A program made the position numbers and the translations under genes. This document shows positions 1 to 7,749 of a DNA stretch of 46,067 bases, piece after piece; the stretch's first letter is position 1; every line of letters begins with the position of its first letter. Under the pieces are notes generated by a model. It made no database searches. It was not told the DNA's origin and worked only from the letters and a program-made list of their open reading frames with translations. The DNA comes from a virus. The stretch covers positions 1 to 46,067 of IMG/VR virus record IMGVR_UViG_3300018933_000008; one strand, written 5' to 3'.

Positions 1-11
1 GGTGAGGAACT
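1..11. repeat. Left terminal repeat, putative cos overhang
   Basis: GGTGAGGAACT at the left end is repeated exactly at the right end (46057-46067). Joined over one copy, the junction has a partial dyad (TGCG, 13 nt, CGCA) roughly centred on the repeat, as cosN sites often do. An 11-bp overlap is shorter than usual assembly k-mers. It is what end-filling of 5-prime cohesive ends would leave. The terminase type and position support cos packaging, but the cut position is inferred. Confidence 0.55.
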
Positions 12-117
12 CGCGCAATTCGACTAGGTAATGGGCCTCACAAAACATGCAACGGGCAATCCGGAGTGTCGTATCCAGGCGCGAAGCAGAGATCGCCAAC
101 CTGGCGAACCATGTCTG

Positions 118-149
118 TAACCCCCCTTACAACCACCTTTTAACCCCCC
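118..149. promoter_or_regulatory. Putative terminase-binding (cosB-like) repeats
   Basis: Two copies of TAACCCCCC start at 118 and 141, a spacing of 23 bp or about two helical turns, inside the gene-free leader between the genome end and the small terminase gene. In lambda the corresponding place holds the R sites bound by the small subunit Nu1. The role is inferred from position and phasing. Confidence 0.35.
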
Positions 150-180
150 AAAACCACTGCATTCTTTCGATTCAGCGACC

Positions 181-197
181 GCGTTAGAAATTAACGC
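181..197. repeat. Inverted repeat before terS
   Basis: GCGTTA and TAACGC form a perfect 6-bp inverted repeat around GAAAT, ending 14 nt before the ATG of terS. It could be a protein-binding site in the packaging region or a hairpin in the terS leader. There is no T-run, so it is not a terminator. Nothing else was recognised in 32-211. Confidence 0.4.
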
Positions 198-211
198 AGG
201 CCTTGGCTCAC

Positions 212-820
212 ATGACCATACGATCACACGATGACGAGGTAACCGGCGATACGCCCATTTCGATGCGAGCTTATGCAAAGCTCCGCGGCGTCAACGTGTC
301 CACGGTTTCGCGCGCGATCGCGGCCGGCAAGCTGGATGGGGCGCTGGTGGAGCACGAGGGCGAGATGAAGATCAAAAGCGCGGGTGTTGCGGATGAACTT
401 TGGGCGCGCAACACCCGCCCGTTGCCTAACCGCCCGCCCGAGTTGCCCCCGGAAAGGCCAGCATTGGTGCGGCCCATCGATGTGGCAGGCCCAACCGAAG
501 CCGAAGCAACACCCGACTACTTCAAGTCCCGGGCCATCCGCGAGGCCGCGCTGGCGCGCAAGGAACGGGCCGCCGCCGAGGTAGCGGAACTCGAGCTGGC
601 CGAGCTCCAAGGCATCATGGTCAACGCCACCGAGATGAGGGCGCAGGTTCTCGAGGCCTACACGCAGGTAAAAACCCACCTCCTCGGCGTCCCGACCAAG
701 TTTCGCCAGCGCTGCCCCCACGTCCACACCAAGGACGTGCGCGAGCTGGCCGCCCTGATACGCGAAGCCCTCGAGGAGCTGGCCGCCGAGGGTGACGACC
801 AGGTGGAGCCCACCGAATGA
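212..820 (+). CDS. Terminase small subunit (Nu1-like)
   Basis: DNA-packaging subunit that would recognise cos and recruit the large subunit. The N-terminus (about residues 15-40) reads as a winged-helix/HTH segment (MRAYAKLRGVNVSTVSRAI) as in lambda Nu1. The middle is an Ala/Glu-rich helical segment and the C-terminus is acidic. It has 202 residues, against 181 for Nu1. ATG at 212 is chosen over an in-frame TTG at 203 because GCAGG lies 11 nt before it. The stop overlaps the TerL start by ATGA, so the two are translationally coupled. Confidence 0.85.
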   Translation: MTIRSHDDEVTGDTPISMRAYAKLRGVNVSTVSRAIAAGKLDGALVEHEGEMKIKSAGVADELWARNTRPLPNRPPELPPERPALVRPIDVAGPTEAEATPDYFKSRAIREAALARKERAAAEVAELELAELQGIMVNATEMRAQVLEAYTQVKTHLLGVPTKFRQRCPHVHTKDVRELAALIREALEELAAEGDDQVEPTE

Positions 821-2754
821 TCCGGGCCGCCCACTTCCTCGCAGGCACCCTGCAGGCTTTGCGCCCGCCGGCAGAGCTCGCCCTTTCCGATTGGGCTGAC
901 AAATACTTCTACCTCAGCCCCGAAAGCGCGGCAGAACCCGGCAAATGGCACACGATCCCATATCAAAAAGGGATCATGGACGCGATCACGGACCCCACGA
1001 TCGAGCAGATAACGGTCATGAAGTCCGCCCGCGTGGGCTACACCAAGGTGATCGACGCCGCGATCGCCTACTTCATGCACCAGGATCCGTGTCCGATCAT
1101 GGTGGTTCAACCCACGGTCGAGGACGCGGAGGGGTTCTCGAAGGAGGAAATTGCGCCCATGCTGCGCGATGTTCCCGTGTTGGCCGCCATAACCAACGAG
1201 CCCACCACGCGCGTGTCGGGTTCTACCATCCTCGCCAAGAACTTCCCGGGCGGATCATTGAGCATGGTTGGAGCCAACAGCGGCCGTGGGTTCCGCCGCG
1301 TGAGCCGCCGTGTGGTGATCTTCGATGAGGTGGACGGCTACCCACCAAGCGCAGGGACCGAAGGTGATCAGATCAAGCTCGGCATCAGACGGTCGGAATA
1401 CTACTGGAATCGCAAGATAATTGCGGGTTCCACCCCCCTGATCGCAGGCAAATCACGCATTGAAGACCTGTTTTTAGTGGGCGATCAGCGTCGTTATTAC
1501 GTGCCCTGCCCCCAGTGCGGACACATGGATATCCTCGTTTTCAGCAAGCGGGAGGACGGCCGCGGTCATTACATGCAGTGGCCCGCCGGCCAGCCTGAGA
1601 ATGCCTACCTTGTTTGCAGCGAAAACGGATGCGTAATCGAGGAGCGAGACAAGCGCAACATGATCTACGCGGGTGAGTGGCGCGCCGATGGGCCCGTTTC
1701 CGGGCATGCGTCCTTTCACATCTGGTCGGGCTACTCGTTGTCACCGAATGCTTCATGGGGACAGCTTGCCGCCGAGTTTGTGGAGGCCAACGCGAAGGGC
1801 CCGGAGATCCTAAAGACATTCGTCAACACGGTCTTGGGCGAAACGTGGCGTGAGAAAGGCGAAGCCCCAGAGTGGGAGCGCCTTTACAACCGACGCGAAG
1901 AATACGAGATCGGATCCGTTCCAAGCGATCGAGTGGTGTTACTCACTGCGGGCGTGGACGTGCAGAAAGACCGGCTCGTTTACGAAGTGGTTGGGTGGGC
2001 AACCAACAAAGAGAGCTGGTCAATCGAGGCCGGGATCCTTCATGGGGACAGCGCTTCGGATGAAACGTGGGCGCAGCTGGATGCGCTGCTGAACAGGTCT
2101 TTTCACGCCGCCGATGGGCGCGTGTTCTCGATCGGCATGATGGCCGTCGACAGCGGTTACAACACTCAGACCGTCTACAACTGGGCCCGGCGCTATCCCA
2201 TGTCGCGCGTGATGGCGGTCAAAGGCGTTTCGACGGGGCGCACGCTGGTGGAGCCATCCTCCGCTGTAGACATCTTGATCAATGGCAAGCGGCACCAGCG
2301 CGGCTATCGCGTCACGCCAGTTTACGGCGCAATCGCAAAGCAAGAGTTGTATGGCTGGCTGGGCCTCCGCCAACCTGAGCAAGGCGCGAACCATTCAGCC
2401 GGTTGGTGCCACTTCCCCGAATACGCTGAAGAGTATTTTAAGCAGGTGACGGCCGAGCATCTAGTGAGCGTGCGCGATCGGAAAGGTCGGACCGTCACGG
2501 AATGGCACGTGATCCCGGGTCGAGAAAACCACTGGCTTGACTGCCGCGTTTACGCTCGGGCGGCGGCCAGCGTGAAGGGCTTGGATCGCTTCAAGCAAGC
2601 GGCGCCCGCGCTGCCGCCTCCCCTGCCAAGCGCTACGCCGGCTCCTCCTCCCCCTCCACCGCGCCCAGCAAAGCCGCCAATGTCTCCAGGCAACTGGCTC
2701 AAGGGCCGCGCGAAGGGCGCCCCCAAGGGCGGATGGCTAGGCAAGCGGCGCTAG
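817..2754 (+). CDS. Terminase large subunit, GpA family
   Basis: Packaging ATPase and nuclease that cuts concatemers and pumps DNA into the prohead. It has 645 residues, like lambda gpA (641). Visible are a Walker A-like KSARVGYTK (residues 69-77), Walker B VVIFDE (166-171), a zinc-ribbon insert with C231, C234, C267 and C272, and nuclease-domain acidic residues in AGVDVQ (D381) and AVDSGY (D445). The C-terminal 70 residues are rich in Pro, Ala, Lys and Gly and probably disordered, a likely prohead-docking tail. The next + strand gene is over 1.1 kb away because a minus-strand cargo operon intervenes. Confidence 0.95.
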   Translation: MIRAAHFLAGTLQALRPPAELALSDWADKYFYLSPESAAEPGKWHTIPYQKGIMDAITDPTIEQITVMKSARVGYTKVIDAAIAYFMHQDPCPIMVVQPTVEDAEGFSKEEIAPMLRDVPVLAAITNEPTTRVSGSTILAKNFPGGSLSMVGANSGRGFRRVSRRVVIFDEVDGYPPSAGTEGDQIKLGIRRSEYYWNRKIIAGSTPLIAGKSRIEDLFLVGDQRRYYVPCPQCGHMDILVFSKREDGRGHYMQWPAGQPENAYLVCSENGCVIEERDKRNMIYAGEWRADGPVSGHASFHIWSGYSLSPNASWGQLAAEFVEANAKGPEILKTFVNTVLGETWREKGEAPEWERLYNRREEYEIGSVPSDRVVLLTAGVDVQKDRLVYEVVGWATNKESWSIEAGILHGDSASDETWAQLDALLNRSFHAADGRVFSIGMMAVDSGYNTQTVYNWARRYPMSRVMAVKGVSTGRTLVEPSSAVDILINGKRHQRGYRVTPVYGAIAKQELYGWLGLRQPEQGANHSAGWCHFPEYAEEYFKQVTAEHLVSVRDRKGRTVTEWHVIPGRENHWLDCRVYARAAASVKGLDRFKQAAPALPPPLPSATPAPPPPPPRPAKPPMSPGNWLKGRAKGAPKGGWLGKRR

Positions 2755-2761
2755 GTTGCCA

Positions 2762-2941
2762 TTATGGAAGCGCCCGTAACCTGGGCTGAAGTCGATCATC
2801 AAACGCGAGCCAGCGCCATCCCTCGGGCAGATCGTTGCCTTCTTCGAATCCTTCCTTCGGGTGCCACATCAGGTACCGGCCGTTGCCGGCGTGGATGGTT
2901 GGCGCATCAGTAAACTTGTATCCCTCGGGCGGCGTGCTCAT
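2762..2941 (-). CDS. Hypothetical 59-residue cargo protein
   Basis: Third gene of a minus-strand operon inserted between TerL and gpW. The ATG (2939-2941) overlaps the stop of the preceding gene by ATGA, which fixes the start. The protein (MSTPPEGYKFTDAP...) is Trp/Gly/Pro-rich, with GRYLMWHPKEG and LPEGWRWLAFDDR, and has no signal peptide or membrane segment. I do not recognise the family. It ends 7 nt from the TerL stop, so the two genes converge with no visible terminator. Confidence 0.6.
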   Translation of the reverse strand: MSTPPEGYKFTDAPTIHAGNGRYLMWHPKEGFEEGNDLPEGWRWLAFDDRLQPRLRALP

Positions 2942-3153
2942 CACGACCCCTTCAAAGGCCGGAACAGACCAGCCCTCTTGCAAGCCTCGTAGGCCAGTTG
3001 GTTCGCCGTCATGCCAGCGGCCGCGGCTCGAGCGTCCGCGTTGGCGCGCTCCTCTTTGCTTATGCGAAGTGGGAGCTGGGCTCCCTCTAGTCCGCCTCGC
3101 GGCGTGCGAGGTCGTCCGCCTGCAGGGCTCTTGGTCGGCTTCTTTAGAGGCAT
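2941..3153 (-). CDS. Ribbon-helix-helix-like small protein
   Basis: 70 residues with a basic, Pro/Gly/Arg-rich N-terminus, then LPLRISKEERANADARAAAA and GMTANQLAYEACKRAG. The beta-strand, helix, GMT turn, helix pattern resembles Arc/CopG-type DNA-binding proteins. It overlaps the end of the lipoprotein gene by 10 bp and the start of the next gene by 1 codon. It may regulate its own operon. The fold assignment comes from pattern only. Confidence 0.6.
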   Translation of the reverse strand: MPLKKPTKSPAGGRPRTPRGGLEGAQLPLRISKEERANADARAAAAGMTANQLAYEACKRAGLFRPLKGS

Positions 3154-3680
3154 GGGCAGTTGGCAACGTTCGGGGTGGCGGTGATTCGAACGGTAACCAT
3201 ATTGCCACCAGCTTCCTTTGTCCTGTAGTAGTGGACGTTCGCAAACTTGTTATAGAAGCAAAACTTTTCGTTGGTCGGCGCCGCAAGCATGAGGGTGCAG
3301 GGCGAATAGATCGAGTCTGGGTTGAGCCAGTAGGACGCGCCTGTAATCACAATGCAGCCACGCGAGGGTACTGCATGCACTCGCCACTCCTCACAGCTGC
3401 GTGGCGGGCTGCGCTCGGGATCCACCTGGGGCATGGTGTCCGTCTTGGGCGGCATGGTGTCCACCGGTTGCGGCTGGGGCTTCGTGTCGGTGGCGGGCGC
3501 CGTGTCCAGCTTCGTGGCAGGCATGGAGTCAGAAGGCAAACCAGCATCGGCCTCGGCCTCGCCCATGTCCTCCTGTGGATCTGGCGTCATCATGTCGGCG
3601 TCGGGCGTCCACTCGGCGCCGTCATCACCTGAACACGCAACCAACGCGACGCTGAGCAAAGCCAAAACCAGATTTTTCAT
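3144..3680 (-). CDS. Secreted lipoprotein, prophage cargo (moron)
   Basis: 178 residues. A short signal peptide ends in the lipobox LVAC (Cys16), followed by SGDD and a long Asp/Pro/Thr/Met-rich linker (about 20-95). The C-terminal domain has several cysteines (RSCEEW, RGCIV, SPCTL, KFCFY, NCPCL) and could be disulfide-bonded. Such lipoproteins are typical of myxobacteria-like hosts. A lysogen-expressed lipoprotein on the opposite strand within a late operon is a classic moron arrangement, and surface exclusion of other phages is one possible role. Target and function are unknown. Confidence 0.75.
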   Translation of the reverse strand: MKNLVLALLSVALVACSGDDGAEWTPDADMMTPDPQEDMGEAEADAGLPSDSMPATKLDTAPATDTKPQPQPVDTMPPKTDTMPQVDPERSPPRSCEEWRVHAVPSRGCIVITGASYWLNPDSIYSPCTLMLAAPTNEKFCFYNKFANVHYYRTKEAGGNMVTVRITATPNVANCPCL

Positions 3681-3728
3681 TGCGGGACCTTGGGGTTATT
3701 GGAGCGGTCAATTCCGCCCCGTGAATTA

Positions 3729-3757
3729 AGAGTAAGGCCAGTGGTTTCTGCTAGCAA
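3729..3757 (-). promoter_or_regulatory. Candidate promoter of the cargo operon
   Basis: Reading the minus strand, TTGCTA (3757-3752) and TACTCT (3734-3729) are separated by 17 bp and would start transcription about 40 nt before the lipoprotein ATG. The boxes are moderate matches to a sigma-70 type promoter. The region 3681-3876 is thus probably a divergent control region, with this promoter leftward and the 27-bp element at 3841 rightward. Confidence 0.4.
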
Positions 3758-3772
3758 AAACTATCGGCATAA

Positions 3773-3783
3773 CGCGGTACGTT
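3773..3783. promoter_or_regulatory. CGCGGTACGTT, possible operator
   Basis: This 11-mer also occurs at 28404-28414 in the early promoter region, next to the variant CGCGGTACATT at 28438. Here it lies between the divergent cargo promoter and the 27-bp element. A shared regulator binding both places is an inference. Confidence 0.35.
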
Positions 3784-3840
3784 CAGTCGGTCAACATAAG
3801 GCGCCGTGTGGCAGTGTGCGCCCTGGTGGGCCCGTTGTAA

Positions 3841-3867
3841 TTGACAGCCGGTTAGAGTTGTGATCCT
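3841..3867 (+). promoter_or_regulatory. 27-bp element, copy 1, before gpW
   Basis: First of three identical 27-bp sequences that begin TTGACAGCCGG and end TTGTGATCCT. TTGACA starts exactly 36 nt before the GTG of gpW, the place a -35 box would occupy if transcription began at the GTG. An extended -10-like TGTGATCCT follows after a short 15-bp spacer. There is no Shine-Dalgarno sequence between the element and the GTG. It probably drives the head genes past the cargo insertion. Confidence 0.65.
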
Positions 3868-3876
3868 GCCAATGGC

Positions 3877-4098
3877 GTGGCGTGGACCGACCAGGAATAC
3901 CAAACGCTGAAAGCCGCTGTGGCCAGCGGCGTGTCCTCGATCTCGTTTGGTGGGGGGCCCTCTAACCGATCCGTCACTTATCACGGGCTCGAGCAAATGC
4001 GCGCGCTGTTGAAGGAAATGGAACAGCAGCTATTTCCCGAGCTGCACCAGGGCCGCCAATCGCGCCGCTTCGTTTCGTTCTCGAAGGGTTTCCGATGA
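3877..4098 (+). CDS. Head-tail joining protein, gpW-like
   Basis: 73 residues (MAWTDQEYQTLKAA..., SFGGGPSNRSVTYHGLEQM, then a Lys/Glu/Leu-rich helix and a basic tail), which matches the small lambda gpW type that closes the portal channel and lets the tail attach. Its place just before the gpB-type portal also matches lambda. The start is GTG, 9 nt after the 27-bp element. An ATG at 3872 is out of frame. The stop overlaps the portal ATG by 4 bp. Confidence 0.8.
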   Translation: MAWTDQEYQTLKAAVASGVSSISFGGGPSNRSVTYHGLEQMRALLKEMEQQLFPELHQGRQSRRFVSFSKGFR

Positions 4099-5684
4099 AT
4101 GATCGCGCCCGCGTGGGGCTGTCGTGGTTCGATCGCGCCCTGATCAGCATCGCTCCGGCATGGGGCCTCAAGCGTGTGCGCGCCCGCGTGGCGGCTCGCA
4201 TGTATGCGCGCCACTATGAAGCCGCGGCGGCGAGCCGGCGGACCGTGGGCTGGCGAAAGCAAAGCACGGATGCGAATGCAGCGCTCGTGACCGATCAGGC
4301 AACCTTGCGTGATTTGTCGAGAGACTTGCGCCGCAATAACGGATGGGCGAAGCGAGGCGTTCAGGTGATCGTCAACAACACCGTTGGATGGGGGATCTCT
4401 CCAAGGGTGACGGGGCCGCGTTCGAAGAAGGCGATTCAGGCCTGGAAGGCGTGGGCAGACTCCCCCAACTGTAACTACGACGGGACCATGCCGTTTGCTG
4501 GCATGCAGGCGCTGGCCATGACCACCATCGTGGAAGCGGGCGAGGTCCTAATCGTCAAAGAGGCTGCCAACAAAAACGACGCACTCCCCGTGCCCTTCCG
4601 CATCCGAGTGCTTGAGCCTGATTACCTCGACACTGCCAAGAGTTGCACCGGCCCGAACGGTAACCCAATCATCAGCGGCATTGAGTTGGATGGGCGAGGC
4701 CGCAGGGTGGCCTATTGGATTTACGACAAGCACCCCGGGGCGCTGCTCTGGACAGGGGCGAACGAAAGCAAGCGCGTTGACGCAAGTCGGGTGATCCACT
4801 GCTACGAAGTCAACCGGCCCGGCCAAATGCGCGGGGTTCCTTGGCTTGCGTCCTCCATCGCGCGGCTGCACGACTTCGACGATTACGAAGACGCAAGCTT
4901 GATGCAGCAGAAAATCGCCGCTTGTTTCGGCGCTTTTGTGTCGGAAGCGGACGATGGGACCCGAACAGAATTGGGGCCTGATGGTCTTCCCGTCGCGAAG
5001 GAGGATCCGGTGGAGAGTCTGGAGCCAGGCATGGTTTCGTACCTCAATCCCGGAGAAACGGTTAGCTTCGCGCAGCCTCCCGCCATTCCAGGGCAGGACA
5101 TGTTTTCGCGCAACAACCTCCGGCGCATAGCTGCAGGTATGGGCGTGACCTATGAGGATCTGACCGGCGACTACAGCCAAGTGAATTTCTCAAGCGCGCG
5201 GATGGCGCGCCTTGCCCACTGGGCGAACGTTCACAGCTGGAGGTGGAACATGCTCATTCCCCAGATGTGTGAAGGAGTTTGGAAGTGGGTCATGGAAGAT
5301 CTCGCGACGTTGAGTGGCTGGCGCGAAATTCCAAGGGCGGAATGGTCGCCGCCCCCTATGCCGATGTTGGATCCTGACAAGGAGGGCCTGGCCTACACTC
5401 GCCTGGTTCGCTCCGGCATGCAGAGCTTAAGCGGCGCCCTTCGCGAGCTAGGCGAGGATCCCGAAACGCACTTCGCCCAGATCGCCGCCGACAATGAGCG
5501 ACTGGACAGGCTCAAGATCGTGCTCGACTCTGATCCGCGGCGAACAACTACAGGTGGGCAAGCTCAGCAGGTGGCGTCCGCTCCCGCAAAGGAGCCGCCT
5601 CCAAAGGAGGAAGAGCCAGAGCCCCCAGAGCCGGAAGAAGAGCCGGAAGCGGAAGAAGAAGATTCGGACGGCGCCGAATCGTAG
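4095..5684 (+). CDS. Portal protein, lambda gpB family
   Basis: 529 residues. It forms the dodecameric portal at one capsid vertex, used for DNA entry and exit. The basic N-terminus followed by LVTDQATLRDLSRDLRRNNG, RVLEPDYLDT, EVNRPGQMRGVPWLAS and YEDLTGDYSQVNFSSARMAR is characteristic of lambda-type portals. The last 40 residues are Glu/Pro-rich and acidic, probably disordered. It is coupled to gpW by an ATGA overlap. Six nt after its stop begins the second copy of the 27-bp element. Confidence 0.95.
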   Translation: MNDRARVGLSWFDRALISIAPAWGLKRVRARVAARMYARHYEAAAASRRTVGWRKQSTDANAALVTDQATLRDLSRDLRRNNGWAKRGVQVIVNNTVGWGISPRVTGPRSKKAIQAWKAWADSPNCNYDGTMPFAGMQALAMTTIVEAGEVLIVKEAANKNDALPVPFRIRVLEPDYLDTAKSCTGPNGNPIISGIELDGRGRRVAYWIYDKHPGALLWTGANESKRVDASRVIHCYEVNRPGQMRGVPWLASSIARLHDFDDYEDASLMQQKIAACFGAFVSEADDGTRTELGPDGLPVAKEDPVESLEPGMVSYLNPGETVSFAQPPAIPGQDMFSRNNLRRIAAGMGVTYEDLTGDYSQVNFSSARMARLAHWANVHSWRWNMLIPQMCEGVWKWVMEDLATLSGWREIPRAEWSPPPMPMLDPDKEGLAYTRLVRSGMQSLSGALRELGEDPETHFAQIAADNERLDRLKIVLDSDPRRTTTGGQAQQVASAPAKEPPPKEEEPEPPEPEEEPEAEEEDSDGAES

Positions 5685-5689
5685 GAGTG

Positions 5690-5716
5690 TTGACAGCCGG
5701 TTAGAGTTGTGATCCT
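5690..5716 (+). promoter_or_regulatory. 27-bp element, copy 2, before protease/capsid
   Basis: Identical to the copies at 3841 and 16021. It extends to 29 bp (AG added) in common with copy 3. TTGACA starts exactly 36 nt before the GTG of the protease/capsid gene, with no Shine-Dalgarno sequence between. A dedicated promoter for the most abundant virion protein would make sense. Function is inferred. Confidence 0.65.
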
Positions 5717-5725
5717 AGGCTACGG

Positions 5726-7729
5726 GTGCCGATAAAGGACTCAGTCACAACCCACGACGTCGCGCCACTGAATCTGCGCGCCGAGGTTGGTCATGTAGAT
5801 GAGGAGAAGCGGACGGCGGAGATCATATGGACCACCGGCTCGCGTGTGAAGCGTGGCGGGTTCTGGAGTGATCCATTTGAAGAAGAGCTCAGCCTGGATC
5901 CCAAGCACGTCCGAATGGGACGGATCGGAGGAGGCCGCGCGCCTCTTCTGAATAGCCATCGGTCGGACAGCTTGACCGACGTGATTGGCATCGTTGAAAG
6001 CGCCAAACTTGGCAAGCTTCCAACGGCGATCGTTCGCTTCGCTCGCGACCCCATAAGCGAGGAAATCTTCCAGAAGGTTAAGGACGGAATCATACGCAAC
6101 GTTAGCGTTGGGTACCGCGTCTATCGCCTTGAGCTTGTTGAGGAAAAAGAGGGCGCACTGCCCGTCTATCGCGCGACCGATTGGGAGCCGATGGAGTTGA
6201 GCATGGTTCCAATAGGCGCCGACGATGGGGCCTATGTTCGCGCGGGCGGAATTGAAACAAACCCGTGTGTGATCGTTAGAAAACAGGAGATCTTTCACAT
6301 GCCCCCAGAGAATGAGAAGAAGGAAGCGCCCGCTGTTGTCGACGCCGCACGCGCAGTTCCGCCCGTAGACGTTGAGAAGGCCAAAGCCGAAGCACGCGCT
6401 GAAGAGCGAACGCGGGCCACTGACATTGAGAAGTGGGGAAAGGTCCTCGGGCGTTCAGCTGAGTTCATTTCCGAGCACGTGAGGGCTGGGACGACTTTGG
6501 AGAACTTTCGCGAGTTGGCCCTTGCTGCAAGGGAGCAGGAAATGGTTCCAGTGGTAGCAGACGCCGGCCGCATTGAAACCGTCAAAGGCGGCGACAGCCG
6601 AGACAAGTGGCTTCGCGGCGCAAGCGATTGGCTGATCCGACGCTCAGCCACCGAGTCGCTGGTCGTCAACTATGCTCGCATGAAGGGAGAGACGGTAAAG
6701 ATCGACCCGGGCGAGTTCCGTGGCTTGACGTTCACCGAGCTAGCTCGCCAATCGCTCGAGCGCGCGGGCATCAACGCTCGCGGCATGGACAAGATGGAAG
6801 TTCTCGGCAAGGCCATGACCTTGCGGACCGGCTACAACGCAACGTCGGATTTTCCAATGCTGCTCGAAGGCGTCCTTCATCGGATTATTCTCGCCGCATA
6901 CGCTATCCAGCCTGACACGTGGAACAAGTTCGCGAAGACAGGGAGCGTTTCCGACTTCAGGAAACACGGCAGGCTCCGGCTTGGCTCCTTCGGACGCTTG
7001 CAAAAGGTCAACGAACACGGCGAGTACAAAAATCTCGATCTTCCTCTCGGTGAGCAGGAAGATATCAGCGCTGACACCAAGGGAAATATGGTTGGGTTGA
7101 CTCGGCAGATGCTGATCAACGACGACATGAACGTTTTTTCGACGCTGGGCGCACAGTTGGGTCGCATGGCCAAACGGTCAATCGAGTTGGACACCTACGA
7201 CCTTTTGGCGCTCAACAACGGACTCGGCCCCATCATGAACGATGGCAAGACGCTGTATCACGCAGACCACGGGAATATCAGCCCAGCCGCTGCTCTTAGC
7301 GTGGCTGCTCTGGATGCCGATCGGGTTCTCATGGGCGTGCAACGTGACATTGGCACCAATGAGATTCTGGACCTAGAGCCAGCGATCTTGCTTGTTTCCA
7401 AAGCACAGGGTGGCCTAGCTAAGAACATCAACCAGGCCCAGTACGATATTGACCCCGGGGTGAACGCCAAGATGCTGATCCCAAACAAGTCGGCGGGCAT
7501 GTTCACCACGATCATCGACACGGCCAGAATCTCCGGCAACCGTCGATACATCTTCGCTGACGTCGCTGTTGCCCCAGCGCTGGAGGTCGTCTTCTTGGAT
7601 GGCAAGGAAGACCCTTACCTAGAGACCAAAGAGGGTTGGCGCATCGACGGAGTCGAGTGGAAGGTACGCCTCGATTACGGCGTTGGCGCTATCGATTACC
7701 GCGCCACTGTAACGAACGCTGGCCAGTAA
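5726..7729 (+). CDS. Prohead protease / major capsid protein fusion
   Basis: 667 residues. Residues 1-175 form an HK97-type (S78) prohead protease: LLNSHRSDSLTDVIG carries the likely catalytic His78, NVSVGY the likely Ser127, and ELSMVP ends the domain. Residues 192-280 are charged and helical, like a scaffolding (delta) domain. From about 290 to the end is the major capsid protein (TYDLLALNNG, LYHADHGN, IDGVEWKVRLDYGVGAID). Protease-capsid fusions are known in tailed phages. Self-cleavage would release the capsid subunit. The GTG start lies 9 nt after the 27-bp element. An internal start at 6299 is listed separately. Confidence 0.9.
   Translation: MPIKDSVTTHDVAPLNLRAEVGHVDEEKRTAEIIWTTGSRVKRGGFWSDPFEEELSLDPKHVRMGRIGGGRAPLLNSHRSDSLTDVIGIVESAKLGKLPTAIVRFARDPISEEIFQKVKDGIIRNVSVGYRVYRLELVEEKEGALPVYRATDWEPMELSMVPIGADDGAYVRAGGIETNPCVIVRKQEIFHMPPENEKKEAPAVVDAARAVPPVDVEKAKAEARAEERTRATDIEKWGKVLGRSAEFISEHVRAGTTLENFRELALAAREQEMVPVVADAGRIETVKGGDSRDKWLRGASDWLIRRSATESLVVNYARMKGETVKIDPGEFRGLTFTELARQSLERAGINARGMDKMEVLGKAMTLRTGYNATSDFPMLLEGVLHRIILAAYAIQPDTWNKFAKTGSVSDFRKHGRLRLGSFGRLQKVNEHGEYKNLDLPLGEQEDISADTKGNMVGLTRQMLINDDMNVFSTLGAQLGRMAKRSIELDTYDLLALNNGLGPIMNDGKTLYHADHGNISPAAALSVAALDADRVLMGVQRDIGTNEILDLEPAILLVSKAQGGLAKNINQAQYDIDPGVNAKMLIPNKSAGMFTTIIDTARISGNRRYIFADVAVAPALEVVFLDGKEDPYLETKEGWRIDGVEWKVRLDYGVGAIDYRATVTNAGQ
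6299..7729 (+). CDS. Internal-start product: scaffold domain plus capsid protein
   Basis: Within the fusion gene, an in-frame ATG at codon 192 is preceded by AGGAGA at 6285-6290 with an ideal 8-nt spacer. This is a better ribosome site than anything at the GTG of the full gene. It falls precisely between the protease domain and the scaffold-like domain, so it would give a 476-residue protease-free capsid precursor in excess over the full fusion. The logic resembles nested C/Nu3 in lambda. Seen: site and frame. Inferred: use in the cell. Confidence 0.6.
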   Translation: MPPENEKKEAPAVVDAARAVPPVDVEKAKAEARAEERTRATDIEKWGKVLGRSAEFISEHVRAGTTLENFRELALAAREQEMVPVVADAGRIETVKGGDSRDKWLRGASDWLIRRSATESLVVNYARMKGETVKIDPGEFRGLTFTELARQSLERAGINARGMDKMEVLGKAMTLRTGYNATSDFPMLLEGVLHRIILAAYAIQPDTWNKFAKTGSVSDFRKHGRLRLGSFGRLQKVNEHGEYKNLDLPLGEQEDISADTKGNMVGLTRQMLINDDMNVFSTLGAQLGRMAKRSIELDTYDLLALNNGLGPIMNDGKTLYHADHGNISPAAALSVAALDADRVLMGVQRDIGTNEILDLEPAILLVSKAQGGLAKNINQAQYDIDPGVNAKMLIPNKSAGMFTTIIDTARISGNRRYIFADVAVAPALEVVFLDGKEDPYLETKEGWRIDGVEWKVRLDYGVGAIDYRATVTNAGQ

Positions 7730-7739
7730 GAGCTGCTGC

Positions 7740-7749
7740 GTTCCGGAAC
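7740..7749. repeat. 10-bp palindrome GTTCCGGAAC
   Basis: Perfect palindrome in the 59-bp gap between the capsid and decoration genes. Too short and without a T-run for an intrinsic terminator. It could be a protein site or an mRNA-stabilising hairpin. Confidence 0.25.

Noticed and set aside
2835-3632. 265-codon + strand frame opposite the cargo operon
   Set aside because: It is antisense to three coupled minus-strand genes, one with a clear signal peptide and lipobox. Its own product has no family-like features and no ribosome site.
7740-7749. GTTCCGGAAC as a terminator between capsid and decoration genes
   Set aside because: Short palindrome without loop or T-run. The downstream gene needs read-through.
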